A stretch of DNA of 64,000 nucleotides from Haloarcula japonica DSM 6131 (GTDB lineage Archaea; Halobacteriota; Halobacteria; Halobacteriales; Haloarculaceae), in contig NZ_AOLY01000045.1 of assembly GCF_000336635.1 (NCBI RefSeq), positions 1-64,000 of the forward strand, in the 5' to 3' direction. Shown in pieces: positions 23,214 to 32,100 of this stretch. Position 1 is the first letter of the stretch. Every line of letters begins with the position of its first letter. The notes under the pieces were generated by a model. It was not told the DNA's origin and ran no database searches. It saw nothing but the letters and a program-made list of their open reading frames with translations. The translations under genes and the position numbers were made by a program.

Positions 23214-26200
23214 ATGCGGAAGTTGGCCGGTGAGACTGGACCGGCACCAACGGATAGTGGAACGGCAGCCTCGAAAATTAAGGTTCTGTTAGTCGATGAC
23301 TACGGAGAATTTCGACAGACCACGGCGGAACTGCTGGAACACGAGAACAACCGTATCGAGGTCATCGAGGCCGCAAACGTCGAGGATGCGCTCAGCTACT
23401 TCGATTCCGAGTCGATTGACTGTATCGTCAGTGACTACGAGATGCCCGAAGCCGACGGGATTGAATTCGTAGAGACGGTGCGACAGTCCAACGGTGACCT
23501 CCCATTCATCCTGTTGACAGGCCAAGGAAGCGAAAAACTCGCCAGTGAAGCGGTTTCAGCCGGTGTCACCGATTACTTCGTCAAAGGTGGCGGGCCAGAG
23601 CAGTACGCAGTGCTCACAAACAGGATCGAGAACGCAGTGGAATCACACCGATTCCGCCGAGAAACAGCGCGGCTCTCGCGGATTAATTCACTATTCAGGG
23701 AAATAAATCGCCAAGTGTTGAGGGCGTCAACAGCCGATGAGATCAAAGAGGCTGTCTGTGAAATTCTGACTAGTTCGGATGCCTACCAGTTCGCTTGGAT
23801 CGGCGAAAAAGACGAAGCAGGTGATATCGTCCCAACCGCGGGTGGTGGCGATGCACTCGAATACGTTGAAGCGATGATCTCCCGCCATGGCCACTCAGTT
23901 TTCGATGACGGGCCGCTCGGCCATGCGATCGAAACCGGCGAGCAGCAAGTAGCGTCAGATATCCGGACTGAATCGTCTGTCCAGCCCTGGCACGAACTCG
24001 CATCGGAGTACGGGTTCCGGTCGATGATCGTTCTCCCGATCCAGTACACGGGATCAGTACAGAGTGTGATTTCGATATACGCGGACACGCCTTTCGCGTT
24101 TGACGAGGCGGAGCAGACAGTACTGACAGAGCTTGCGGAGATTGTCGCCGATGGCCTCCATTCAACCGCAACGCGTGCCGAACTCGAAATGCGGGAAGAA
24201 GTCCTACGAACAATCACCGAAGTGTTCACAGCGCGGGACGGGGCACTACGGGAACAGATAGCGGACCTCATGCAAGTCGGTCGCAGCGTGCTCGGAACCG
24301 AGTATGCGACACTCTCTCGCGTCAACGGGATGGAATACGATTTCGAAGTGCTCCAGACACCTGACGAAACGATTTTTTCAGGCGGAACGGTTCCGTTGTC
24401 GGAAACCCCCTGTGCGAAAGCTATCGCGAACAAGGAGACGGTCGTGCTGACAGACGTCGATGCCGAATGTGGCGAAGCTGACCGAGAGCATATATGGGAT
24501 GACGAAGTCAATCGGTATCTCGGAACGCCACTGACTGTGGGTGGTAGCATATACGGGACGCTCTGTTTCTATGGGTCGGGGACGGGCAGGGCAAAGTTCT
24601 CAGACTGGGACGTGACACTCGTAGACCTTCTGAGCAAGTGGATAGGAAACGAACTACAGACACAGCGGGCTGAGATGGGTTTTACACAGTTGTACGAAAC
24701 GGCGACAGATCTCTTGGGTGTGACTTCAGAGGAGGAAGCCGCCCAAATTGTCGTCTCGCGGACCCGTGATATCATCGGTCTCCCTGAGGTCGTGCTGTAC
24801 GCGTTCGACAGCGATACGAACACCTTTCGCCCGCTTTCGGCCACAGAGGGTGAGGAGCAGCAAGCTATCCCAGCAGACGGTGATAGCTTCGTGAGTTCGG
24901 CCTTTTTCACCGAGGAAACTATCGTTTTCGACGGAAACTCGGCCTCGAAAGCAGGCGAGGACGCGATGAATGACGGAAAGGCCGTGTTTGTCCCGCTGGG
25001 TGACCATGGAGTGCTTCGAGCGGGCGACACGATCGGCGGCGAGTTCGACACCCAGACCCGTCGAATTACCGAACTACTCGGGGCGACGATTCGAACGGCG
25101 TTCGATAGGCTGACCTACGAGACGGAACTCGAAGACAGGCAGCGTGACCTGGAGCAACAGACGGTTCAGCTTGAGCAGATGAATCGGTTGACAGAGCTGA
25201 GTCAGAAAATTCACGAGCGAGTGCTCAGGGCAGACAGTCGCTCAGAGATAGAGCAAGCAGTATGTGACCAGTTGGTCGCATCCGACATCTGTTCGTTTGC
25301 GTGGATCGGGGAATACGAATCCGATACCGACCGAGTCACACCACGGACGTGGGCAGGAACCGACCGTGGCTTTCTGGAGGAATCCCGCACGCCCTCCAAT
25401 GAGACACCACCTCCACCAGCAGTCCAGACAGCCCGGACTAACGAACAGACGCTGAATAACAACATCGCGGACGGGCTCAGGGGGAGAGGGTGGCAACGGC
25501 GGCTACTGGAACGGGGGTTCCAGTCAGTCATCAGCATTCCACTCAGCTATCAGCAACTCTCCTACGGCATCCTGACTGTGTACGCGAAAACGCCGGACGT
25601 TTTCGATCTGCCGACACAGTCAGTACTCGAAGAGGTGAGTGAAACGGTCGGATACGCCATCAACAGCATTGAAACGAAGCAGGGGCTCGTCGCGGATCGG
25701 GCTGTCGAACTCCAGCTAGAAGCAACGGAATCCGACGATATCATTCATCGGATCGCGGGCGTCGTTGATACAGAAATCACGTTTGAGGGTATCGTCCCAC
25801 AGGGGGATACCAGTTGTATCGTGTTTTTCAGCACTGACGCTTCACCAGATGACCTACAAGCGTGTTTGGACACCCTCCCCCGGATCGAGCGATTAGAGTG
25901 TTTAACTGACACAGAAGACACGAGCTTGTTCGAAGCAACAGTATCGGGTACACAGCTCGCACTGACAGTCGCCGAACAAGGAGGCGCCCCACAATTAATC
26001 CAATCTAACGGTAAGACTCTGGAGATTCAGCTCGAGGTCCCACAGACGGTCGACATTCGGCAACTCATAGCTGAATTACGGCGTTCATGTCCGGATATCG
26101 AACTCGTGGGCCGCCACAAGCGGGAACGTGGTGTCCAAACTCGTGAGTCATTCCACTCAGAATTAACAGCACAGCTAACCCCCCGCCAATTCGAGGTCCT

Positions 26201-26378
26201 GCTTGCAGCCTTTTATAGCGGATTCTATCAATCGCCCCGTGACAAGACCGGTCAAGAGATCGCCGATACGCTCGATATTTCACAGCCGACGTTCAGCCAC
26301 CACCTTCGGGTAGCTATCCGGAAGCTCCTAGAACAGTTGTTTAGCGAAGGGGGAACGACCCAGCATCTAGATAGATAG
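23214..26378 (+). CDS. Response regulator with GAF domains and bacterio-opsin-activator-type HTH
   Basis: This 1054-residue one-protein signalling chain starts with a receiver domain (about 22-140): Asp28-Asp29, the phosphate-accepting Asp74 in VSDYEMP, and Lys in YFVKGGG. Four GAF-like sensor domains follow (about 155-320, 325-480, 490-640 and 660-840), then a Bat-type domain and a C-terminal HTH_10 beginning LTPRQFEVLLAAFYSGFY near residue 1000. HTH_10 proteins are transcription regulators in haloarchaea. No kinase is encoded beside it, so its phosphate donor must lie elsewhere. Its targets are unknown; the small HalOD1 gene follows. Confidence 0.88.
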   Translation: MRKLAGETGPAPTDSGTAASKIKVLLVDDYGEFRQTTAELLEHENNRIEVIEAANVEDALSYFDSESIDCIVSDYEMPEADGIEFVETVRQSNGDLPFILLTGQGSEKLASEAVSAGVTDYFVKGGGPEQYAVLTNRIENAVESHRFRRETARLSRINSLFREINRQVLRASTADEIKEAVCEILTSSDAYQFAWIGEKDEAGDIVPTAGGGDALEYVEAMISRHGHSVFDDGPLGHAIETGEQQVASDIRTESSVQPWHELASEYGFRSMIVLPIQYTGSVQSVISIYADTPFAFDEAEQTVLTELAEIVADGLHSTATRAELEMREEVLRTITEVFTARDGALREQIADLMQVGRSVLGTEYATLSRVNGMEYDFEVLQTPDETIFSGGTVPLSETPCAKAIANKETVVLTDVDAECGEADREHIWDDEVNRYLGTPLTVGGSIYGTLCFYGSGTGRAKFSDWDVTLVDLLSKWIGNELQTQRAEMGFTQLYETATDLLGVTSEEEAAQIVVSRTRDIIGLPEVVLYAFDSDTNTFRPLSATEGEEQQAIPADGDSFVSSAFFTEETIVFDGNSASKAGEDAMNDGKAVFVPLGDHGVLRAGDTIGGEFDTQTRRITELLGATIRTAFDRLTYETELEDRQRDLEQQTVQLEQMNRLTELSQKIHERVLRADSRSEIEQAVCDQLVASDICSFAWIGEYESDTDRVTPRTWAGTDRGFLEESRTPSNETPPPPAVQTARTNEQTLNNNIADGLRGRGWQRRLLERGFQSVISIPLSYQQLSYGILTVYAKTPDVFDLPTQSVLEEVSETVGYAINSIETKQGLVADRAVELQLEATESDDIIHRIAGVVDTEITFEGIVPQGDTSCIVFFSTDASPDDLQACLDTLPRIERLECLTDTEDTSLFEATVSGTQLALTVAEQGGAPQLIQSNGKTLEIQLEVPQTVDIRQLIAELRRSCPDIELVGRHKRERGVQTRESFHSELTAQLTPRQFEVLLAAFYSGFYQSPRDKTGQEIADTLDISQPTFSHHLRVAIRKLLEQLFSEGGTTQHLDR

Positions 26379-26448
26379 CATCTATCATCTGAGTTTGCTA
26401 GTCTGATAGAGTATATGCTGATACGGGAGTGTGTTCATACATAGAACA

Positions 26449-26712
26449 ATGAGTCTGGAGTGGAACGAGACAGAAACTGTCTTTTGGGCAAACCAGTACG
26501 AATCACCGAGTGAAGCGATTGTGACCGCTATAGCGGCCAAAGAATCCGTAACGGAAACCAGTCTTCCACCGTTGTACAACCAGATCGACCCGGATGCCCT
26601 CGATACACTTGTTGCAGGGCAGACCAACGACGACATCCAGATTAGTTTTACATACAGTGGGTACACCGTTCGGGTTCGAGACAGCGAGACCATCGAGATC
26701 ACGCCGACGTAA
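26449..26712 (+). CDS. HalOD1 output-domain protein
   Basis: This 87-residue acidic protein consists of a single HalOD1-type domain, with SPSEAIVTAIAAKE near the start and PPLYNQIDPDALDTL in the middle, the most typical stretch of the family. HalOD1 domains are found in haloarchaea alone or at the ends of signalling proteins and are thought to be outputs. It follows the large response regulator with a 70-base gap and could be part of that pathway. The ATG at 26449 is preferred to an upstream in-frame start at 26431. Confidence 0.8.
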   Translation: MSLEWNETETVFWANQYESPSEAIVTAIAAKESVTETSLPPLYNQIDPDALDTLVAGQTNDDIQISFTYSGYTVRVRDSETIEITPT

Positions 26713-26745
26713 CCGGCTAAAACCTTCCTACTAGTTGTTAAGTGA

Positions 26746-26976
26746 GTGGATAACGAGGAGCCTCTGGTAAGAGAGCATGCCGTGGAGAAGATGCAGGAGA
26801 GCAATACTGAAGCCGTAGAGGGAGATGAGCGAATTTGTAGAGCGATCATCGAACAATCAGGCGCTCAACCCGATCAGTTGACAATATTTTCTGCTACAGA
26901 TCAAAATAACTCAAATATGTCAGCGTGGATAACAGCCACAGAGGATTCTTTTGTCTATCTATCATTGGTCCGGTAG
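26746..26976 (+). CDS. Small DUF7511-like protein
   Basis: This 76-residue acidic protein starts at GTG 26746. Its ending WITATEDSFVYLSLVR resembles the conserved end of small haloarchaeal DUF7511-type proteins, which are often encoded near HalOD1 genes. Function is unknown. It sits 33 bases after the HalOD1 gene and may be co-transcribed. An ATG at 26791 would give a shorter form. Confidence 0.6.
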   Translation: MDNEEPLVREHAVEKMQESNTEAVEGDERICRAIIEQSGAQPDQLTIFSATDQNNSNMSAWITATEDSFVYLSLVR

Positions 26977-27584
26977 AATTCTGTCAGTCGTACATCGTCA
27001 GCCCGATCACAATAGGCCTATATCTCACACAGATGAGTTCAGACTACCCATCGGATTACGATCACGTCTGCAGAGGTGGTTCTAGGCCGTCACCACTAGA
27101 TCGCTTGTCAGCGACTTAGTGAATCAAGGAACAGAGGCAATACCGCAGAATCACGATGTATTATTAATAGGATGTTATGTAGTTTGTGTCTATCCTCATT
27201 GGTATTCGATAGCGTAGTACTAATATATGTATCTATAATAATACGAAAAGGTTCGGAGTTTCACAGTAATGAAATAGAGGCTTGTGCCGAGCCGAACAAT
27301 AACACACTGTACTGCGTTTTCACATGCAAGTTCATTTTTATTTATTGCAGATCGTTGTGATTGAGTCATGTAGTACGCCAAATGATTCCGGATATCACAA
27401 ACTGAAGGATTATATACAGACTGTGGTCAGTCAGCGAAGAACGGGAATACGGTGTACAGGACAAGTAGCTATTTCTTACTCAGGAATTAGAAGGTAACGG
27501 GGGTGTAACAAAACGGTACCCCGGGTTTCGTGTATATATGTGGCTCTCGCGGCCTGAACACAAACCAATGCAGCAATCGGGGTC
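26977..27584. other. AT-rich intergenic stretch
   Basis: About 600 bases hold no recognisable gene. Short TATA-like runs near 27408 and 27530 could serve the following gene. Confidence 0.45.
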
Positions 27585-28139
27585 ATGAGCGAACCGATGG
27601 TAGAGGAAGAACCAGAGCTCTCACGCGACCAAATGTTCGACATCCTCAGCAGCTCGAGGCGTCGATATACGCTTTACTATCTACGCCAGCAAAAGGAGCC
27701 GGTCCAGCTAACCGACTTAGCTGAGGAGTTGGCTGCGTGGGAGAACGACACAACCGTTGAAGAACTCTCCTCGCAGGCGCGAAAGCGGGTGTACGTCTCG
27801 CTGTATCAGACCCATGCCCCGAAGCTTCAAGAAGCAGGGCTAATAACGTACGACGCCGATACGGGTGAGATAGCTCTTCGAGAGGATGCTCCAGAGGTTG
27901 AACCATTCATCAGCAATGGTGATGGTGATTCTAAATGGTATCAGTACTATGGGGCCGTAGCCCTGTTGAACGCCATTTTACTCCTCGCAGCAATTGTCGG
28001 TGTGCCGCCACTCAGTGCGATCAGTCCGTTGGTTATCGGACTAGTCGTCATTAGTTCATTTCTCGTGCTTTCTATTGCTCACGCGGTCTCTAGACGGCGG
28101 GGAAAAAATGACAAGACGTTTGATATCAGCGAGCCGTGA
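27585..28139 (+). CDS. Membrane-anchored winged-helix protein (DUF7344 type)
   Basis: The 184-residue protein has an N-terminal winged helix (DQMFDILSSSRRRYTLYYL, then RKRVYVSLYQTHAPKL) and two transmembrane helices at about residues 123-165, with the WYQYYGAV junction typical of this haloarchaeal group. Such proteins are probably membrane-tethered regulators. A clear paralogue lies at 59964, so the two bracket the surface-glycan island. The ATG at 27585 gives the best start; in-frame ATG codons follow at 27597 and 27633. Confidence 0.8.
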   Translation: MSEPMVEEEPELSRDQMFDILSSSRRRYTLYYLRQQKEPVQLTDLAEELAAWENDTTVEELSSQARKRVYVSLYQTHAPKLQEAGLITYDADTGEIALREDAPEVEPFISNGDGDSKWYQYYGAVALLNAILLLAAIVGVPPLSAISPLVIGLVVISSFLVLSIAHAVSRRRGKNDKTFDISEP

Positions 28140-28181
28140 GCTGAACTCTGTGCTGACTGAAAACACCCCCCAAAGGTAATG

Positions 28182-28301
28182 TTACTCTTCGTCGTCAGCG
28201 GCACAGTCCGGCAGTAACTGATCGGGCGACCGTTTGTACATCGGGGTGCTCGCGAATTCCGAAATCCGTTCCATTTCGCTGTCGGAGATATGTTCCGGCA
28301 T
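28182..28301 (-). CDS. Very small acidic protein, unknown function
   Basis: This 39-residue frame reads MPEHISDSEMERISEF at its start and ends in a run of acidic residues after YKRSPDQLLPD. Codon choice (GAC, GAA, CGG, TCG, CCG) and acidity are typical of haloarchaeal coding sequence, unlike the AT-rich surroundings. It converges with the membrane regulator. I recognise no domain; it may be one of the many conserved haloarchaeal microproteins. Confidence 0.55.
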   Translation of the reverse strand: MPEHISDSEMERISEFASTPMYKRSPDQLLPDCAADDEE

Positions 28302-28701
28302 ACACCGCTACGTGTAACTGTTACAGTTTAGTAATTGAGTTCATATTTGAGGTAGTCGGCTTCTTCTAAGCGCTTGCCAGTTGTCGATATTCGAAGTATA
28401 CTAGTGTTGAGCGTTCGGAATTTTGTCGTAAAACCCTTTCAGATGTTGCGACTATCGGAAGTACTCACCCAGATATCGGCTATAGGAGTGTTTATCAGGA
28501 CTCCGAATGCAACCGTACTATCCGGTTCTCAGTCACGAATTCTGGCATGCAGTTGCGCTGTGTCTGCTGGACATCAATGACTTTCTAGTGGCCTGGTTTT
28601 AATTTATGAGTGTTTAGCAGTGTATCAACAATTAGTCAGGAGAATCAGCGAAGCCTTAGCAAAAGATTAGAGTCCACGTCATAGCTAAAAAGTCAAGATC
28701 G
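28302..28701. other. Intergenic stretch without recognised gene
   Basis: About 400 bases contain only short frames with poor codon use. A TATA-like AT-rich run near 28655-28668 might serve the structured element that follows. Confidence 0.4.
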
Positions 28702-28862
28702 AGTGAGCCGGAAAAGACGGTGTGACCGAAGCCGCTCCGGCTCACTGTCAAAGTGGAGAGAGCGATCCGAGTCGACAGCGACTATACAGGGCACGAGCGT
28801 CCCTGAGGGGGGTGGTAAGGATTGGGCCGGTGTTGTGGGTGTCGGGTAACTGCCCTCTCCAC
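28702..28862. ncRNA. Candidate structured RNA, family unknown
   Basis: Two stem-loop domains are visible. The first is a perfect 10-base inverted repeat AGTGAGCCGG/CCGGCTCACT (28702-28711 and 28737-28746) with an inner CGGT-GTG-ACCG stem (28718-28728). The second is closed by GTGGAGAG/CTCTCCAC (28753-28760 and 28855-28862) and holds hairpins AGTCG-ACAG-CGACT (28770-28783) and AGGG...CCCT (28788-28804). There is no coding frame and GC is higher than the flanks. A T5 run on the minus strand beyond 28702 could be a terminator; A-rich loops favour the plus strand. It is not tRNA, RNase P or SRP RNA as far as I can tell. Confidence 0.5.
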
Positions 28863-29384
28863 CAGTATCTTATTTGCAGGGGTGTATTGTTATAGTCGTG
28901 TTATTCCGGCATAGCGGTGCTTACCACTCCAAAGTTACGTGGGACCAGCTGTAGCTGAGCCTTTTACTCAAGTGATAAATGCGGGTTAAAGTACGTAGTG
29001 GCACCTTTTGAGAGAGACATTTTCGCTTTAGAACTTCGAACGTTAGGATCACGGCAAAAGGGAGTAACGGGTGATATATAATATGGGTTTCAGATACAGG
29101 AGAGATGTTGATACAAAAATCTCCGAATGAACTTGATCCGATAGTAAATCCTGTGGCTGTACCCGGTTCGTTTGCTCCCCCACCACAACGCAGTGACATC
29201 ACCCAGTGTAGTTCTATTGAGCGTCAGAGTAATTTTATCCTACTACCGTAGATGAGTCTGTTTTCACCGTATTGTTGGGTTAGAGGTTGCAGGATAGATT
29301 GGTAAGTAAATAGATGCTAAATGGTGCATAGATACTGTATATAAGGACGCAATCTTTAATATAGTAATTACACCTTTCCGAGAT
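28863..29384. other. AT-rich intergenic stretch
   Basis: About 520 bases show no convincing gene; a 93-codon minus frame (28921-29202) has poor codon use. CTTTAATATAG at 29354-29364 is a TATA candidate for the next small gene. Confidence 0.4.
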
Positions 29385-29534
29385 ATGCTCGATGTAAGCG
29401 CGGTAGAGAGGCAGTTTAAAGATTGTCTTAATCTAAGATTAGAGCTATGGCGCCGTGGGCAGAATGCGCGGTTTACACACAACCGGTTGAGTTTGTCAAG
29501 ACCGGGACGTTTGAATGGAGTGACGGCTGAATGA
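29385..29534 (+). CDS. Small basic protein coupled to following gene, unknown function
   Basis: This 49-residue frame starts MLDVSAVERQFKDCLNLRL and continues ELWRRGQNARFTHNRL. Its stop overlaps the ATG of the next gene in an ATGA junction, the coupling typical of operons, and a TATA-like run lies about 25 bases before its start. Unlike most proteins in this window it is rich in arginine. No family is recognised. The overlap and promoter spacing are the main support. Confidence 0.45.
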   Translation: MLDVSAVERQFKDCLNLRLELWRRGQNARFTHNRLSLSRPGRLNGVTAE

Positions 29535-29731
29535 TATCCTCAGAGGAGTGGGAAGACGTACCGACAGATCCAGACTGGGAATCGGACCTAGGCTACGAAA
29601 TGGAAGAACTAACTGTTGTCAAGTCTTCTACCGATTCACAGTTGATATTTTTACCGGAGCATGAGTCACAACTCGGTGAAGAAGAGTTCATCGTTATTCA
29701 CTCGGATTCACTTCGAGATCTACGCCGATAG
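29531..29731 (+). CDS. Small acidic protein, unknown function
   Basis: This 66-residue acidic protein begins MISSEEWEDVPTDPDWESD and contains YEMEELTVVKS, ending SDSLRDLRR. The composition is typical of haloarchaeal cytoplasmic microproteins, and the tryptophan-rich start looks conserved in style. Its ATG overlaps the stop of the preceding 49-residue frame by 4 bases. No function can be assigned. Confidence 0.65.
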   Translation: MISSEEWEDVPTDPDWESDLGYEMEELTVVKSSTDSQLIFLPEHESQLGEEEFIVIHSDSLRDLRR

Positions 29732-30142
29732 CTGAACAAAGACTATACAGCGTGGGGACCGGCTTTGGCGTTGGATGCTTCTTACATCTGCCACAGGATG
29801 CGGTATATGGGGTATAACATATGGGTCCTCCCCCGTGTACAGGGTTTTCTGCCCGTCCACTTAGGGCCATCTGTACGTCTGGTTCTTAACTCGTGAACAT
29901 ACAACTCTATTTCGAACTGTACCATGAGTTGATGGTGGGTCACAATACAATTTGGTTCATTGGCTTCGAACCTCTGTTAGTCCATTTTTATATTTATGAC
30001 TCACCGACGGAGTTCCCGTTTAGATATTGTGCGCCGACAGTACCACACACGGTGGCTGCCGCTGTAAGCAGATTCAAAGCATCTTCCAATAGTACGCGTA
30101 GTAGTGACATAACAAAACAGGAAGGCCATGTATTGATTGGGT
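29732..30142. other. Intergenic stretch without recognised gene
   Basis: About 410 bases contain one open frame (29893-30153) with neither acidic bias nor haloarchaeal codon use. I see nothing else. Confidence 0.4.
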
Positions 30143-30418
30143 ATGTGCGCTAGATGGGTTCGACAGTTTGTGGGGGTCTTCATCGTCTGGCTATCGGCGA
30201 CGTTGGGAGGGATGATATTTATCGGCCGTTGGAACCCGTTATTGTATTACCTTCTCAGCTACGCAGGCTTTCTGTTTGCGGTGGAACTCAGCAATCCAGA
30301 TGGTGTCCGCCCAAAAAATCACAAACGACTACGCTGGGTTTCCATGGGTGGGTTTGTAGTGTTCATTTATGGAGTTATATCGTGGGTACAGGCAGTCATT
30401 GCGACCATGCCAGGGTAG
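30143..30418 (+). CDS. Small multi-pass membrane protein, unknown function
   Basis: The 91-residue product has three hydrophobic stretches likely to span the membrane: about residues 9-28 (VGVFIVWLSATLGGMIFIG), 34-50 (LLYYLLSYAGFLFAVEL) and 67-88 (VSMGGFVVFIYGVISWV). A basic loop RPKNHKRLRW joins the last two. The ATG at 30143 is preferred over TTG 30137. It stands just before the glycosyltransferase island and belongs to no family I know. Confidence 0.6.
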   Translation: MCARWVRQFVGVFIVWLSATLGGMIFIGRWNPLLYYLLSYAGFLFAVELSNPDGVRPKNHKRLRWVSMGGFVVFIYGVISWVQAVIATMPG

Positions 30419-30500
30419 AACAGGAGAATGCGTTACCTACTAATGACAGGATGACTATACTAATGGTTTGAAAGAGAGTTCTACTTCGTAGACAAATTAC

Positions 30501-31307
30501 ATGGGATCGGTCAGTGTTGTTATTGCGACATTGAAGCCGCGTGATGAGATTGAAGCAATAGAGTGCCTCAAAGAGCACGCCTTCGACGACTTTGAGGTTA
30601 TCGTATGTGATGAGAGCCCTGTGACTAGAGCACGAAATGAGGGGATCAGACAAGCCTCAACCGACAAGATCGTATTTCTCGATGATGATTCCCGCCCTCG
30701 TCCAGGATATCTTCAAAAGGCGGATGAACTCCTCGAAACGGAGGCGGCATACGCCGGTCGAACAATCCACCCAGTTGATGATGTGTTTGCTCGCCATTTC
30801 ACCACGCATTACGACTGGGGAGACGATCCTTGCTACGTCAACCACTTCTGGGGATGTAACATGGGCGTTCACAGGGACGTGTTCAAGACGGTCGGTGGAT
30901 GGGACGAACAGATGGGGTGGGGTCACGAGGAAAAGGAACTCGCCAGACGAGTCAGAGCCGAATTTGATATTCGGTACGATCCCGAACTCGTCGTTGACCA
31001 TCCGTACGCGTCGTCGATTACTGAATACTGGAAGAAACAGTATAAGCTCGAAACAAAGAGTCCGTACTACTGGTCAAAATGTAATATCTCGCGAGCAGAG
31101 CAACTCAAGAATATTTTCTGTGGAGCCCTTGATCCGCTTAATTACGTCAGAATAACGCCAGTAGCTACCGTTATTGAAGCGGGCAGTACTATTGCAAAGA
31201 CAGCAGGGCGTATTCGAGGATTCCTTAACCACGCCCACTACGAAGAGGACAAAGGCGAAGTACCGAATATTGATCGACCTTCCGAATCCGCGGAGCCGAC
31301 AGACTAA
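30501..31307 (+). CDS. Glycosyltransferase family 2 protein
   Basis: The 268-residue enzyme has a GT-A fold: SVSVVIATLKPRDE at the N-terminus, VTRARNEGI and the nucleotide-sugar/metal site FLDDDSRPRPGYL (about residues 57-69), then WGCNMGVHRDVFKTVGGWDE and GWGHEEKELARRV, a pattern of galactosyl- or rhamnosyltransferase-like members. It would add a sugar to a surface glycan or lipid carrier at the cytoplasmic face. It is the first glycan gene of the island. The acceptor and sugar cannot be predicted. Confidence 0.88.
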   Translation: MGSVSVVIATLKPRDEIEAIECLKEHAFDDFEVIVCDESPVTRARNEGIRQASTDKIVFLDDDSRPRPGYLQKADELLETEAAYAGRTIHPVDDVFARHFTTHYDWGDDPCYVNHFWGCNMGVHRDVFKTVGGWDEQMGWGHEEKELARRVRAEFDIRYDPELVVDHPYASSITEYWKKQYKLETKSPYYWSKCNISRAEQLKNIFCGALDPLNYVRITPVATVIEAGSTIAKTAGRIRGFLNHAHYEEDKGEVPNIDRPSESAEPTD

Positions 31308-31402
31308 CGTTCCCTGGGTCTCTTCAGTGTTCTGAATTTAGACAAACTAGCAGCTGCTGGCCCAAATATTTCCTTAGAGAGGCGTGAAAGGTTCTGTATT
31401 AG

Positions 31403-31576
31403 TTACTCGCCGAATCCCTGTTCACCATAACCATCTTCGCCGTACCCACGATAGAATATCTCCCGCTTCAAAAGCACTGCAGCTCCGAACGAAAGTCCAG
31501 ACGCAACGAGGGCTAGAATGGTCCGCCGAGTCGCCTGCTCCGACTCCACAGTCCTCGTCTCTTCATCTGAAGACAT
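31403..31576 (-). CDS. Tiny single-span membrane protein with glycine/tyrosine-rich tail
   Basis: This 57-residue frame has an acidic start (MSSDEETRTVESEQ), one transmembrane helix (TILALVASGLSFGAAVLL, residues 19-36), basic residues after it, and the tail YRGYGEDGYGEQGFGE. Codon use is haloarchaeal. A similar GYGMGGYGGTQ tail ends the secreted CBM6-repeat protein at 37031, so the tail may be a shared feature of surface proteins in this island. Function unknown; it is too short for most gene finders. Confidence 0.6.
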   Translation of the reverse strand: MSSDEETRTVESEQATRRTILALVASGLSFGAAVLLKREIFYRGYGEDGYGEQGFGE

Positions 31577-32100
31577 CAGTACAGTGAGATAGTCCCCCTC
31601 GCGACCGCAGCTACACTTTGTCGGCGACGAGTTTGGTCCATCGTTATCAAGAATCCAGCGACGGAGACCGTTTTAGTAAACAGTCCATACCACCAGCATT
31701 GCTGCAGCATATCCTGTGTTGGTCACTATATGCTTCGGACAGAAGCCCAGTTCCTATACAAATAGGAGCATCCCGGAATTAACCGCTAGGTGATTAGCTG
31801 GCTTCATATATTCGATAAAGAAGCGACCGTGGTCAGTTCACGAGTGAACAGATGCTTAGCTGGTGGTCTGGTTGTCCTGGTTAGAATCCACCAAGATCAC
31901 AGTAGTTAAAAGTCATATAATACACTGTGCGTGTTCTAAGACAACACAAGATGGCTGCATACACCCTCTCTGATAGAAGGAGACCAAAGTTTCAGATATA
32001 TTGTCACGGTCGCATTGAGGGACCAACCAGTCAGTGTGGACTGTCTGAGTGAATCGGTACGAGGTTACTACTATTGAGGCTACTATCCCACCTTCCATCG
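31577..32100. other. Intergenic stretch without recognised gene
   Basis: About 520 bases upstream of the oxidoreductase show no credible frame. AT-rich runs near 31910-31920 may be promoter elements. Confidence 0.4.

Noticed and set aside
28374-28580. 68-codon plus frame
   Set aside because: No family resemblance, poor codon use and no promoter at the right distance.
28811-28862. Possible tRNA-like segment inside the structured element
   Set aside because: No T-loop consensus, no anticodon stem of proper size and no acceptor stem.
28921-29202. 93-codon minus frame
   Set aside because: Composition unlike haloarchaeal proteins; lies in an AT-rich gap.
29893-30153. 86-codon plus frame overlapping the small membrane protein
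   Set aside because: Neutral, aromatic-rich translation and overlap with a better candidate.
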